Of a stretch of 64,000 nucleotides of DNA, positions 13,101-24,453 are shown in pieces (the first letter of the stretch is position 1; each line of letters opens with the position of its first letter). Below the pieces are notes generated by a model that had not been told where the DNA came from, searched no databases, and saw only the letters and a program-made list of their open reading frames with translations. Position numbers and translations under genes: made by a program. Origin of the DNA: Solea solea (Eukaryota; Chordata; Actinopteri; Pleuronectiformes; Soleidae); NCBI RefSeq assembly GCF_958295425.1, contig NC_081149.1, forward strand, positions 20,140,753 to 20,204,752, read 5' to 3'.

Positions 13101-16100
13101 AGAGAAGAGTGGGTTCAGAAGAGTGTGAAGAAAACACTGGAAATACACTTCACTGTGATTATGCGTTGGCTGTTAGAATAACCTGAGGAAGTTCTCGAGC
13201 CCACTTGTAATTTCTCTGAAACATTACATACTGTAAAGCCTGGGGCTACATCTGGGGGCTAATTTAATTAGGTTTCACTATGCAATTCAACATTCAAGGA
13301 ATGAACTGACAATTTGTGGACTTATGGGGAGTTAAGTATCAGACTGTGTCTTGGCTACTGTGAAATTGTTTGCTCAAAGACAGAATCCTTTTGTTTTGTT
13401 ATGTATGGACGACACAAATTAGATATGGTGCAACCAAAAGCTAACTTCGGGAGGATTTTAGGAAAATCTGCCATGACAACTGAGGGCAAACATTCAGGGA
13501 ACATTCCCAGAAGCAGAAATTGTTAGCTGGGATATCAATTAGCAAACTTGTTTGGTCAAAGTTGGGCTAGTTAGTTTCTCCTTGCTTTCAGTCAAACAGA
13601 CAAAGTTAGATGGTATTCTGGATTAGATTTAACAAGTTTGCCATTCTTAACACATGTGACTTCAAACAAAACTACTGGTGCTGGTACTGGTAACCTGCAA
13701 TAGTTACATAATTAAACCTGCCCATGGCCAAGTGGGTTGTTTTTACAGCACTTGCCTGCTTCTGTGGCGGAAAGCTATGCTGTGTGTGTAGTGAATGAAT
13801 CAGAACAGTTAAGTTGTAGCTCTGGACAGATAATCGATAATAATAATCAGGCCAGAACTCACTTAAAAGCTCTGTAAATCAGAAGGGAGCGCTGCCGATT
13901 CACATATTAATTCTGTAAAGTTTTATGAAGAGGGCTGAAAAAAAAAAAAAAAAAAAAAATGGACTGTTAAATACAGTAAGTTTTGATTCGGAGCACATTT
14001 TCATTAAACCGAGTCACGTCTACGGGGATATTTTTTCATTAAGTGTAACACGTACAAATAAGTCAAAGTCAGAAAAAACGCCAAGTGAATGAATTATTTC
14101 AGCTGACAGCAAATTGCTGCGCACCACTGCATAATGCATCACTGGAAAAAGAAAGAAGGAAAAAAAACAGGGGTTAGAAATGAGGGAAACACAGATTTCA
14201 AAGAATACTAAGCTGTTTAGTATATCTACCAATTAGGGATGCACGATATTGGACTTTTTGAAGATATCTGATATGCCGATATATTAGGAGTACTGGGGTC
14301 AATGACTGATACAGCAGATGTAGATATAAATATTCTTAATTGTGCAAAATAAAGAAAGAAAAAAATAGACTAAGCATCAAAAGTCAAGGAGTTAGCAGTC
14401 TATTCAGTCTACTGTTTTAGTCCTTCATCATATTGGGGGATCTCTGCATGTTGTTCGATATCTGATCATTAATTTTAAAGCCAATATTGGCCGATACTGA
14501 TATTGTGCAGATGACATTTCTGGTATCTATGGTATGGTTTTTAGACAAAACATAGAATATGTGTTCCAGTAGAAAGTGACATACTGAAATCATAATTCAA
14601 AAGAGGTCAAAAAAGGTCCTACATAATGGAAAATAAATCTCGGTTCATCCGTCTCAAATGGGTTTCCCACAGACTTGTTCCTCTTTAAACTGCTAAACTG
14701 GCACAAGAAATCTCAAACGTTCCGCATACGCTGTAATAGTTCTGCTTAAATTGTGCACGCTAATCAAAGGATTAATGTAGGTTTGTGGCATAGTGGCTGA
14801 TTAACTGAAATAAATCTGCTTGTTCTGTAATGGTGCCAGGGTTTAGACTCGGCAGCAGCAGCTTTTCACATTTGCAGTTACATCAATTCGGAAGATAAAA
14901 AAAAAAAAAAAAAAAAAAAAAAAGAGTGCCTTGTATTGCATACAAATCCTCAAATGCAGCGTGCCAGCATAAAAGTCATAAAGTTAAATTTTTTAACTTC
15001 TTCGGGGATAATTTTTGTGATATAATTGCCGTTCGATTACAAATCATGGGTTCACTTTGGGTGGTCATCAGTTGTTGAGGTTGATAAAAAGGTAGACATT
15101 GTGGTGCTTAAAGAGAAGAGAAAAGAAAATATCAGCATAATGTGGATTCATCCTCTGGGAACCATGAAGTATATCATCTTCCTTACATCTCAAGTCATCA
15201 AATATGCATTTTATGCTAAGAGTATATTCTTAGGAGTAACTACAGAGTAAAATAAATAAATAAATAAAATAAGTCCCGCAGTAATTAAGCAGCCCAGAAT
15301 TTTAGATAATGTATGACCACGAAAAGTGCTGCAGTCAAGTTTACACACGTGTGCTTCAATTTGTCTGTGCCTGCAGCTTGTGATCTGTGTGGAATAGAAC
15401 AACGTGCAGCATGAAGAAGCTTTGTGTGAATGGCAAACTGTAGTGTAGAGTGCTTTGTGTGGTCTTCAAGACAACAAAAAAAGGACAATACTATAAAGAA
15501 AGCACATATTTGGCGTCAGCATTTAGGGGGGTTTGTATGTGGATCACTGACTGGGGACCTGTGAAGGCTGTACTCATCTAATCTGGGATTGGCACCAGTG
15601 CCCCCACCACGACTCTCATGGGGAGGATAAAATGGTAGTCGATCAGTGAGTGAGTCAGTATTTGGATCACCACCAAAATCTGATCAATTCTTCCTTGGGC
15701 CACAACCTACAGTACATCCCCAGAGAAGTTAATACAAATGTATGCCGCATCCAAATAAACACCGAAAACGGTTGACATAGAGACCATTTACCAAATACTG
15801 AATAATAATGCTACAAAATGGAAACCCACTGATGATATATTCATATCACTTTGATGTCATCACACGTCTAACGCAGGCTTTCTGCTGTGAAACAAGGAAA
15901 AGGCAGGGATTGGATTCTGATGATCAATGTTGCCTATAAATGTCACTTTCCTGTTGGCGAGTAAAGGTCCTCTGGTAACAGAAGACTATGTGGACATCTA
16001 TATAGCGAGTGGCGGAGCATATGTTCTGTATGTGCATGATCAGCAAACCTGTGGTTATGACCCGACTATAGTATTCCCACGAGTGCTCTTCTTGTAAATT

Positions 16101-17884
16101 CACAAGCACACACACAGAATCTGATGCAAACACCACCGTGTGCTATACTAAAGTAGGCCAAATAGCTCACGTACAGAGAAACATGCCTTGAATGGTAGAG
16201 GAGACAGAGTGGAGGGTGAGGGGGGGGGGGGGGGGTGGGGGAAACACACACACCAATTTAATCTTTGATGTCACACTGAGGTCCGTGAAATCCATTCACC
16301 TCATTCTGTGACAGAAAACCGTGAGCAGAGGAGTCCATTATGGAGCTCGTCATCCGACAGTGGCAACACGGAACAAAGAGGTGCATTATCCTCAAAGAAA
16401 ATGACCCGCGCTGGAACACACGTCCTACATAAACTCTAAGAGTGAGGAGTTCTCTGTCCAGCAGAGGCACATCTAGTCTGTGCTTCCCACAAATATAGGC
16501 ACCTGATGAATTATGTATGGGGTTTCTTTGGCCAAAAATGAGGTTATACATCATCCATGACTGCTCAGATGAGAGCAGGATTCATGTTTCTCTGCTACAC
16601 TCTCTTTCTCCTCCTCCACTGCTGCACCATCTCTTCCTCCTCCCCCACCTGCCTTACTATTCATCCATTTCTTAATTGTTTGTAAATCTCTAACCTTATG
16701 CAACCTTGCAAACGTAATCATGAATTATAAAAAGGGTGTTAACAGGTGACATGTTAGAAAATTGTTAAATATTCTCTGCCTCTGTACATATCAATGCTAT
16801 TTTATATTTTTTTTATGCATAGCTTCTCTTGATGTTAACACAACACCTGATTGCTCATGTCATGCATTGCACACATAAATAAGCCTTTTAGGTGACTCAC
16901 TTGTTCTCATGCAAAATTGAAAAACATGCGTTGACAAAGCACTCAGGCTTTGGCAGAAATCCTGACAGGGACAAATAAAGCCATAAACTATGATATGACT
17001 TCACAAGCAAACTTTCTGGAAAATGAGACATTTCAAAAGTCCCATTATTGGGATAATTTAGGTCTTTGTCATGTAGTGTAGTAGTTGGGTGCAGAGGGTG
17101 ATTTGTGTGCTGGGGTGATTTTCTCCACACCGACTGTACCCACCTCCAGTTTCTCTATGCGGTCTTTGAGCTGAGTGATCGCCTGCTCCAGTTCATCCAC
17201 AGCTCGGGCGGTGAGCAGGTGGCCGCTGTCGGGAGCAGACGCCGGGCTGTCCCGCACCATGACGCGCTCCAGGCGAGTCTCCTCCGCGGTGCCATGAGCA
17301 GCCCGCAGTCCCGCACCGCGTCTGTCCGCTCCCCTATTCCTGCCGTCCAGCACCTTCTCACACTCGGACAGTTTCCCCGTCAGCTCTCCGATGGTGCGCT
17401 GGTCGGTCAGTATTTGTTTTCTTTGCTGCAGCACGGTCTGCCGGAGATCATCCGCGGTGGTGCGGAGATAACCCCAGTCCTCGCCCGCGTACAGCGACGG
17501 GTCGTCCGCTTGTTGCTTAAAGTTTCTCGGGTTGCACTCCCCGGCGGGAATCGGAGTGCAGATGAGTCTGCTGACCGTCGGGTCGTGCCCGGTGAGTCCG
17601 GTGACTCCATCCAACCCGCCGAGCCCGAGGTTGAACGCCGATGCCGCTGAATCGGGGGTTTCAGAACCATGGAGAGCTCCCAGAGATCCGGCCCTGGCCA
17701 CGGAGCCTCCGGTAGCGGGGGTCTGCGCCACCACGTCCGGGTACAGCGAGTGGTTGTCGGTTGCGGGTTGTTGTTGTGCTGCGGCAGCCCTGGATGACCC
17801 GGTGTGGACCGCCGCGATGATGCAGATAACGGCTCCGATGAAGGCCACCATCCCGGCGGCCAGGATAATAACAATGAACTTCAG
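9935..17884 (-). CDS. nptxr: Neuronal pentraxin receptor, five coding exons
   Basis: Membrane-anchored neuronal pentraxin. In mammals it joins NPTX1/NPTX2 in complexes that cluster AMPA receptors at excitatory synapses (family knowledge). Coding exons in transcript order: 17884-17144, 13079-12797, 12519-12278, 11097-10918 and 10162-9935, total 1674 nt, about 557 residues (human about 500). Phases agree at every junction. Residues 1-25 are one hydrophobic segment fitting a type II signal anchor. Coiled-coil stretches lie near residues 120-175, 225-247 and 285-335. The pentraxin domain starts near 345 and carries the signature H437-I-C439-V-S-W442-S. The end of the frame is diverged from mammals. 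The start appears to be CTG (17884-17882), with the stop TAA seven codons upstream and no ATG between; the first ATG, at 17851, would remove 11 anchor residues. Identity rests on the N-terminal anchor, the NYMYA, SYAVP and LINDK blocks and the signature. NPTX1 and NPTX2 are less likely because they carry cleaved signal peptides. Confidence 0.93.
10918..11097 (-). CDS. nptxr: nptxr coding exon 4 (pentraxin signature)
   Basis: 180 nt, residues 423-482, phase 0 at both ends. Acceptor is ttttcctag|GTGGCA and donor GAGCAG|gtgagt. Encodes the pentraxin signature HICVSWS, an N-glycosylation sequon NLT (N429), and LLLGQEQ at the 3' end. Confidence 0.94.
12278..12519 (-). CDS. nptxr: nptxr coding exon 3 (pentraxin domain start)
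   Basis: 242 nt, residues 342-422. Acceptor is ctctgcag|GCAGTC and donor GACAAG|gtgatg. It contains the family blocks NYMYA, AFTLCLWLR, PLSYAVPEQ, NELVLL and LINDK, which align directly with human NPTXR. The acceptor sits in a clear pyrimidine tract. Confidence 0.94.
12797..13079 (-). CDS. nptxr: nptxr coding exon 2 (coiled coil)
   Basis: 283 nt, residues 248-341 plus one base of the next codon. Acceptor is ctctgcag|TCAGAC and donor GAAG|gtaaga. The second half is a charged heptad-like helix (LEGELERKVELLEKERKAL) matching the coiled coil that multimerises neuronal pentraxins. The first half is a poorly conserved linker with an NQT sequon. Confidence 0.9.
14232..14530 (+). mobile_element. hAT-like MITE with agggatgcacgatatt end
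   Basis: Left end agggatgcacgatattgg and internal tatctgatatgccgatat, then ggccgatactgatattgtgca at the right. This is the arrangement of a common fish non-autonomous element. The right terminal repeat is degraded. It lies in nptxr intron 1. Confidence 0.55.
17144..17884 (-). CDS. nptxr: nptxr coding exon 1 (anchor, linker, coiled coil)
   Basis: Encodes residues 1-247 (741 nt, phase 0 at its end): the transmembrane anchor, a low-complexity Ala/Gly/Pro/Ser-rich linker, and a coiled coil with the family block TIGELTGKL. Donor is GAG|gtgggt. The exon is far more GC-rich than its surroundings, as is usual for first exons of this family. An ATG-only start would give 17851 as the first base. Confidence 0.92.
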
Positions 17885-18053
17885 GTTGGCGGCGGGGGCG
17901 ATCGGTTATTCGAAAAATCTAATAAGTATGAAAACTATGAAGCTTCAAAAAGGGCGAACAAAAACAAAAAAAAGTATCAAATATTATTCCTGTTGCCCCA
18001 TGTCAATGAAGAGAATACCCTCTCACGTTTGCCCTTTTCCACAAAAACAGAAG

Positions 18054-18062
18054 CTTATAAAG
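18054..18062 (-). promoter_or_regulatory. TATA-like element upstream of nptxr
   Basis: On the minus strand the sequence reads CTTTATAAG, about 170 nt upstream of the CTG start, beyond a short GC-rich leader. A (GA)n tract at 18141-18182 lies further upstream. Position is plausible for a core promoter, but short TATA-like strings are common in this AT-rich DNA. Confidence 0.25.
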
Positions 18063-18140
18063 GGAGAGTCAGACAGTTGGTGTCACCCCCTCCTCCCCCA
18101 TCCTCCCCCCAGTCAGCGCGCATGTCTACGTTTTTCAGGC

Positions 18141-18142
18141 AA

Positions 18143-18182
<40 letters not shown>
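18141..18182. repeat. (GA)n microsatellite upstream of nptxr
   Basis: About 20 GA units some 260 nt upstream of the nptxr start. On the transcribed strand it is a CT tract, so it could affect promoter structure (inference). Confidence 0.95.
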
Positions 18183-18185
<3 letters not shown>

Positions 18186-18586
18186 TCTCCATGCAGTCTT
18201 TTAGGACATTTATTCTTTCTCTTGTATCATGGAGCAAACTTTCCACTTAAGTTCACTGTATCTCCATGTTTCACCTCCTTATGTCAAACTAGCATATTTT
18301 TTCTCTCTCTCTCAATTTTAAATCTAAATGTTACAGCATGTGCCAAAATGTATTCTGCATCATTAAAGACAGTATTATCTTGATTTTCTCCCTGTGGATC
18401 TGTGTTGGATTACTCCCCCGTACTGCAAAACAAGCCATGCTACACCCCCCCCGCCGCCCCCCTGAAAATATGAGATGTTCTCTCCTTCAATTGAATATTT
18501 CCTAGCTCAGCAGCATTACAGGTGGACCGTAATGTGATGTGTGGATGGCCATAAGTCAGCCTCCAGGCTGCTAATGGAACAGTTCC

Positions 18587-18587
<1 letters not shown>

Positions 18588-18620
<33 letters not shown>
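18588..18620. repeat. (CAG)n microsatellite
   Basis: About 11 CAG units in intergenic DNA upstream of nptxr. No flanking exon signals. Confidence 0.95.
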
Positions 18621-18621
<1 letters not shown>

Positions 18622-21600
18622 GACAGAATGATGATCCTACTGTGTGTGTGTGTTGCATGATAAAGTCCCAGTGCTATTAGTGAGTTTCATTAAACCATGC
18701 TTGCTGGGGAAAAATGTTAATGTCAGTGTGATACATATGCACACACACACACACACGCGTGTAATTGCAGAATAAATTTATGAGCGAGTGTGTTGTGTGT
18801 GTCTGCATCATTTCATCTCACTAATTCTGAGCATGATGAGCGTTCACACACATACCACGGGGAGGTTTAAGCCAAAAAACCCCCCCCCCAAAAACAAAAC
18901 ACCCCTCTTAGTCGCAGGCAGTGAAAGCACTAATTTATGGTGCGTGTAGGAGAAAGCGCGAGACATGCAGCATGTCTGTGGCAGAAAATAGCTCGTTCTT
19001 TCAGTCTTCAGTGGAGCACCACAGCACCACAGAGAAGTAAAGTAAGAGTTGCTGCAGAGCTGGGGACAAGAGCCTGGACAAAGCACACAACAGAGACAGC
19101 TGAACGACACATATTTATATTACGCTTTCACACCAAATGCTGCTTTGTGGCGTTTTGCCTGTCAATACAGGCAGCACTTCTTATTCCAGTCATTTTTCTC
19201 TCGTGATCATCACTGATGCTGTGTGTGATTTTACTGCACTATTTCATGATGTTGAAAGTGTAAACACCAAGGATTCAAGAACATGATTATGTTTTACTGA
19301 TCAGCGCTGAATGATCGTCTATAATTCAAAACGGTTCAAAAAGAAGAAAACATTTTAACTGGAGTACCTTTTAACATAATGTGCACTTGAAAATGTGATG
19401 TTGTATTCCACTACAATACACATAAAGTATTGAGTCCTTTTTCAGCACTAGGGGGCAGTGTGATACAGGATCTGGTACAACACAGTTTGCATACAAAACA
19501 TGGTCAAGTTTTGTTAAAAACTACCAACTAATTGTTTTTAAAAACATATATGGTAACATGGCAGTAATGATTTTTCAATGACACACTTTTTAATGCTAAA
19601 TTTAAACTGAAATATATATATATATTTTTTATTGAATTCTTACTTTTTTACATGACTAAATGATCTGAATACATCTTATTAAAGAAAGTGGTTGTTTGTG
19701 CCAACCCCTTAAATAGTGATTTAAGGTTAATATCGTAGTTAGAGAGTCGGTAGAAGGAATAAGCCAGAGAAAAATGTCAGGAAGCCATTTACAATTGTAG
19801 TCATGTCACAATGGTGCCATCTAGTGTACATGACTCACCCCAACCGTCCATCATCCATCCATTCATTCATCCCTGCTCGTGTCTCAGCATCCATCATATG
19901 AAATACAGTCATGTGACTTTGGCCAAACATTGGCCATCCTGCATTAACAAAAAGGAACACATCAGTATTCTCACAGCAGCTGCAGCTCGCTGCCTGCAGT
20001 GCATCATTATGAAAGTATCAGAGGAACAGAAAAAAAGTCCAGTCTGATAATAAATAAATCAATCAGAGCTGTGATACAGTGCAGTGCACAGCTGTGTGTG
20101 TGTGTGTGTGTCTGTGTAAGCCAGGCAGGAGGAAAACTGCATTGGCTTAGCGCTGAATGAATGCATCCACTGGTCTGAGGTTTTTATCAAATATAGTATA
20201 GTAACTTTCCCACCTGATTTTCTGAGTAACAGATGCAGAGGTTCTCTTTTCTCTTGTTTTGGGAATTGGCCGTGTTTATCTCCAAGTTTATAAGTGTTAC
20301 CATGACAACGGCCAGTCCAGTCAGTAGTCTGAAGCCTGTAGTCTGCTCCAACTGGTCATTTTAAGAGATTAGGAACAAGCAACACACTGTTTATGTTGAG
20401 GCTGGAGTAGACGGTACAGTTTATACATATCTTACATGCATATATCCTCTATATAATAGACCTGCATTTCCAAAAATGTTTTAAACCTAGAGAGTAGGAG
20501 CACATACTTCTGTCAGCATTCTATTTTGCAAAAAAAGAGAAAAGAAAAAAAAAAAATATATACCATATTCAACCACTTTAATGAGTTCTTGTTAGGGTCT
20601 CGCCACAATCCTGCGCTCAAATTAATAGAAAACGGTTCAATAGTTTCATACGCATACGGCACTGAAATCATAACCTCCACAGTGGTAAGAGTAATGAATA
20701 AATGAGAATATGCTCCTCAGAATATATTAAGAGGCACAGTACCCCCCACCGCCACCACCTTGATTAAAACCAGTGATTAAAATGTTGGATGCACAAGTTG
20801 CATGACCATCACAGGCCTGACATCCTCCTGAAAACCTCATCAGTACTGTGCTACATGAGCCGCACTGCTGTGACTCCCTGAAGCAGGAACATTTAACAGG
20901 AAGCATAGATTATCCAGCAATAAGTCAAATATTATGAGACCATAAAATCCTGTAGTTAAAAGACCAGAGGCATGGTGAATATTAGCAGGTAAATAATCTG
21001 ATTGAGAGGCTGGAAAACACATTTCAATTAAGAGAGTAGGGCACACTGTGCACTGGTGTCTGTGGAAGACAGGAGAAGAACAGGCCCTCAACGTATCTGG
21101 CACTATACACAATATCTGTGGAATACATGACTAAATACAGTGAGTGCAGTGTCAAATACACACCAGTACTGAGTGTCATCCTGTGCAGTCCCTCCTTGGA
21201 AAGTAAGAGATCCATAAACACAAAACTGACCCAAGTGTGTACACAGTCAGAAGCTGTAGAGGTTGAAAGGAAAACAGAACGTATGATTAATAGAAAGAAG
21301 ACATTGAAAACAATGACACCTATGAATAAACATCAAAATGCCAATATTGCAGGTAAAGGCTCAAACGGCTGACAGGAAGGACCTGGTTCATTGAATGGAT
21401 GCAGCAAAATGAAGCTTATTTTATACGACTATCATGTTTATGGTCAACCGACAAAACAAAACAATATTACAAATGTTATCTACTGCAGTCAAACTAACTT
21501 ACGCTGAATGTTACACACCCTCCTTCCAAAGGCTTTTACGGGAAAAAGCTTGTGATCCAGTATCTCAGGCTGGTCTGCAAGGACATCAACATTTTCAAGA

Positions 21601-22649
21601 TAAAACACAGAGAGCACCGCGTCTGACTGCACGTTTGAAAATAATTAATATTCTTTCCCCTATGTTTCAGAGACCTCATAACTGGACTTTTGAGAGAGTT
21701 CTCTAAAAGTTCTGAATCCAATAAAAAAAGTTGTGTTCAGCACATTGATATCTACTAGCTTAATGGATATGAGATATTTTTACTGTACAGTTTTAAAGAC
21801 ATTGATATGAAAGCCCCATATTTGCATTTTTTTTTAATTGGAAAAGGATCAACTTTGAGATGTAATAAAAACGCTAAAAGTTCCATAAGTTGTAGAGAAG
21901 AATGGCCAGGACATATATGACACTGTGCTCTGTGTTTTATTTTGAAAACCGGATGTTTATGTCCTTACAAACCAGCCTGAGTCATCCGGTAAAAACCTTT
22001 GTAATTTGGACGTCAGATAGTTTTTGAACCACAGTTGTTATCTCACGTTGATAACACACACATGCAAACACAGAGCAACTCGTCTTAAAGTTACCTGCGA
22101 ACACGCGTCACCAGTTATTCTACAGCGCACGGGTTCTGTTGTATTTGGACCTTGAAACACGGAGGTGACGGTTTTCTATCACCACAGAATAAAATCCCGT
22201 TTAGTTCGCGACTGTACGGACATACCTTTATGAGAGAGGGAGAGAGTTTAGCGCAACAAGGCGTGCTGCTCTCTCTGCGATCACTTCCTGATTCAAGACG
22301 AGAACCGTGTCATGTGACTCCGTGTGTTAATCACCCATTAATAGGCCGCAGGTGTGGGCTGCACGTGCACCTGAGAAAATCTACTAAAAAACATGAAATT
22401 TTACATTTGAATATATTAGTATTATATTATACTGTACACATAACTATATTTAGAAATAATAAATGAATGATTAATTAATTAAAAGAAAACTTTTTTCAAG
22501 CATTTTTTTTAATGATTTAATTATTTCGAGTTTAAGTAAATTACTATTCAAGATGTTTACATGTTGCATAATTCACTGCTGAACCAGAGAAGTGTTCACC
22601 GATTCAAGGGTTTTAATTTTTTTCATTCACACCTATGGACAATTTAGAG

Positions 22650-23005
22650 TAGAGCTGCAACTAACGATTATTAATCGATTAATCTGTCGATTATTTTTTT
22701 GATTAATCGATTGGTCCATAAAATATCAGAAAACCTTAACAAATGTTGATTGGTGTTCATCAAACCTGGAAATGATGATGTTCTCAAATGTCTTGTTTTG
22801 TCCACAAACCAAAATGATTAACTTTTAATGATTTCTTTGTTATCCAGAGCAAAGGAATTAAGAAAATATCAAATTTAAGAAGCTTAAACAATCAGAAATA
22901 TTGTTTTAATCATACAAAAAAGCTTCAAAAGAATTAATCGATTATCGAAATAGTTGCCGATTCATTTAGTAATCGATTAATAATCGATTAATCGTTTCAG
23001 CTCTA
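22650..23005 (+). mobile_element. Intact hAT-type MITE with 8-bp target duplication
   Basis: Terminal inverted repeats tagagctgcaa and ttcagctcta bound the element. The 8 bases atttagag occur directly on both sides (22642-22649 and 23006-23013), the target-site size of the hAT superfamily. The interior has alternating aatcgatta words at both ends. No coding capacity. Confidence 0.85.
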
Positions 23006-23079
23006 ATTTAGAGTGTTCATTTAACCCGTGCATGTTTTTGGAGTGTGGGAGGAAACTGGAGAACCTGAAGAACACCCAC

Positions 23080-23276
23080 ACATTATAGTCTGGTTCTGTC
23101 AGGGAGTTTATTCTCTCCACTGTTGCCTAGTGAAGTGTTTCCCAACCCTGGTCCTCAGGAAACACTGCAACTTCTAAAACATGCAGGGCAGTGTTCCCTG
23201 AGGACCAGGGTTGGGAAACACTGGGTCTATGTACAGTGCCTTGTTGTGATTTGGCGCTATACAAATAAAATGGAAT
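23080..23276 (+). mobile_element. L2-type LINE 3' end fragment
   Basis: Contains tggttctgtcagggagttta, ctccactgttgcctagtg, gatttggcgctatacaaat and the tail aaaatggaattgaattga, as in fish L2-type 3' ends. It is itself interrupted by the palindromic element 23134-23222. Confidence 0.65.
23134..23222. mobile_element. Snap-back palindromic element
   Basis: Two 35-bp arms (23134-23168 and 23188-23222) are inverted copies with one mismatch, around a 19-nt loop. Arms begin agtgtttcccaaccctggtc. It looks like a foldback MITE or a head-to-head deletion product. Confidence 0.75.
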
Positions 23277-24287
23277 TGAATTGAACATAAACACACAAAC
23301 ACAGGGGAGAACATGCAAACTCCATGCTGAAAGGACATTGTTCAGACTGGGTCAGCAGTAAAATGGTAGTTAACTAATGTAAAAACGAAGAATAAAAATA
23401 TACATAAATGTGTAAAAGCTACACCTCTTAAAATACGTGCAACTTTGTAAGTCAGGGGTCTCAAACTACCACTAAATATCAAGTTTAAATGTCTGTTTAT
23501 GATATTTAATTAATTAAAGGTAAAGGTATTTAATTAATTCTTGTGTGTGTGTGAAGTGCACTTCATATCAAACACTTTTACATAAAAACACTTCTATTTC
23601 GAAAATTAGACCAGATTTGATGCTCAGTGGCCCGCAGGTCATTTGAGTTTGAGACACCCAAGTTTATATGCGCGGAGGAAATAGAAGTGAACCATTACCC
23701 CGTGGTCCAATGTCTTCTTTTAAAATGAAAGGACATTTGTGTTTCAATTGAAAAAATCAAGGTTTCACAGTCCGGAGAAAAAGTGGAGATTTTACATAAG
23801 GTCAGTGTAACATCAGCACAGATGATGTGATGATTTGGGTTGTCATGTTATCTATGTTATCTGCTGCTGTTGGTTCATGGCGTCCAAAGTCAGTGCAGCA
23901 TCTGCTGAGAGTCTTGCTTTTCACAAGGAGATGCCAGTTTCCTGTTTCGGTACTTACAATTTTTTTTTTTTTTTTTTAGTTGCATCGTATATTACACTCC
24001 CTATATACTGTCTATGTATATACATATTCACGCTATATTTCAGTGTTAAAAATTAAACATACATCCCTGAATAAGAAAAATACACTGTCAGAACCACACC
24101 CACATGCCCAGACACCAGGGTTTACGGCACATGTCAGTGTGTTTTATGGTTGAGCCACGTTTAATTATTTACCCCAGTCTTTCTCATACCACGGCGGTGT
24201 CGATTACCGCCACACTGGGCTGCCTCCATCTACGATTGACTCTCTTGTGTGTGTTTTTTTTGAGGCTGTGGTGCATTTGTTGGATGA

Positions 24288-24294
24288 TATAAAG
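24288..24294 (+). promoter_or_regulatory. Probable TATA box of baiap2l2
   Basis: TATAAAG, 67 nt upstream of the baiap2l2 ATG. The leader between them has no other ATG. Position fits a TATA-driven start near 24320 with a 40-nt 5'UTR. No CAAT or GC box was looked for systematically. Confidence 0.45.
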
Positions 24295-24360
24295 AGCGAA
24301 AGAGCTTCTTACTGACTGACAGTCTTCAGTGCACTATTCTGGATAGAAACATCCCCAACA

Positions 24361-24405
24361 ATGAATGGTGATCAGCTCCACCGCTCCACTTTGGGCATTT
24401 ACTCG
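24361..24405 (+). CDS. baiap2l2: baiap2l2 coding exon 1
   Basis: Residues 1-15, starting at the ATG in the context caacaATGa and ending TCG|gtgagt. It has the RSTLGIY block, equivalent to RSTMAIY in human BAIAP2L2. A (TG)n tract begins 15 nt past the donor. Confidence 0.88.
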
Positions 24406-24416
24406 GTGAGTAGCAG

Positions 24417-24453
<37 letters not shown>

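Larger units (their letters stand above)
22600..23345 (+). repeat. Older dispersed repeat interrupted by later insertions
   Basis: Flanking words cacctatggacaatttagag, catgtttttggagtgtggga and ggggagaacatgcaaactcc belong to one widespread fish repeat (recalled). Here it is split by the hAT MITE and by an L2-type LINE end. Confidence 0.6.
18200..24280. other. nptxr-baiap2l2 intergenic region
   Basis: The two genes are divergent here. I see no exon. Contents are several microsatellites, TE fragments at 22.6-23.3 kb, and a CpG-containing stretch at 22.08-22.36 kb (acacgcgtcac, cgcacggg, gttcgcgactg) that might be a regulatory or repeat sequence. Confidence 0.5.

Noticed and set aside
17105..18383. 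Plus-strand frames of 181, 283 and 148 codons
   Set aside because: Antisense to nptxr exon 1 and its leader; they persist because the exon is GC-rich.
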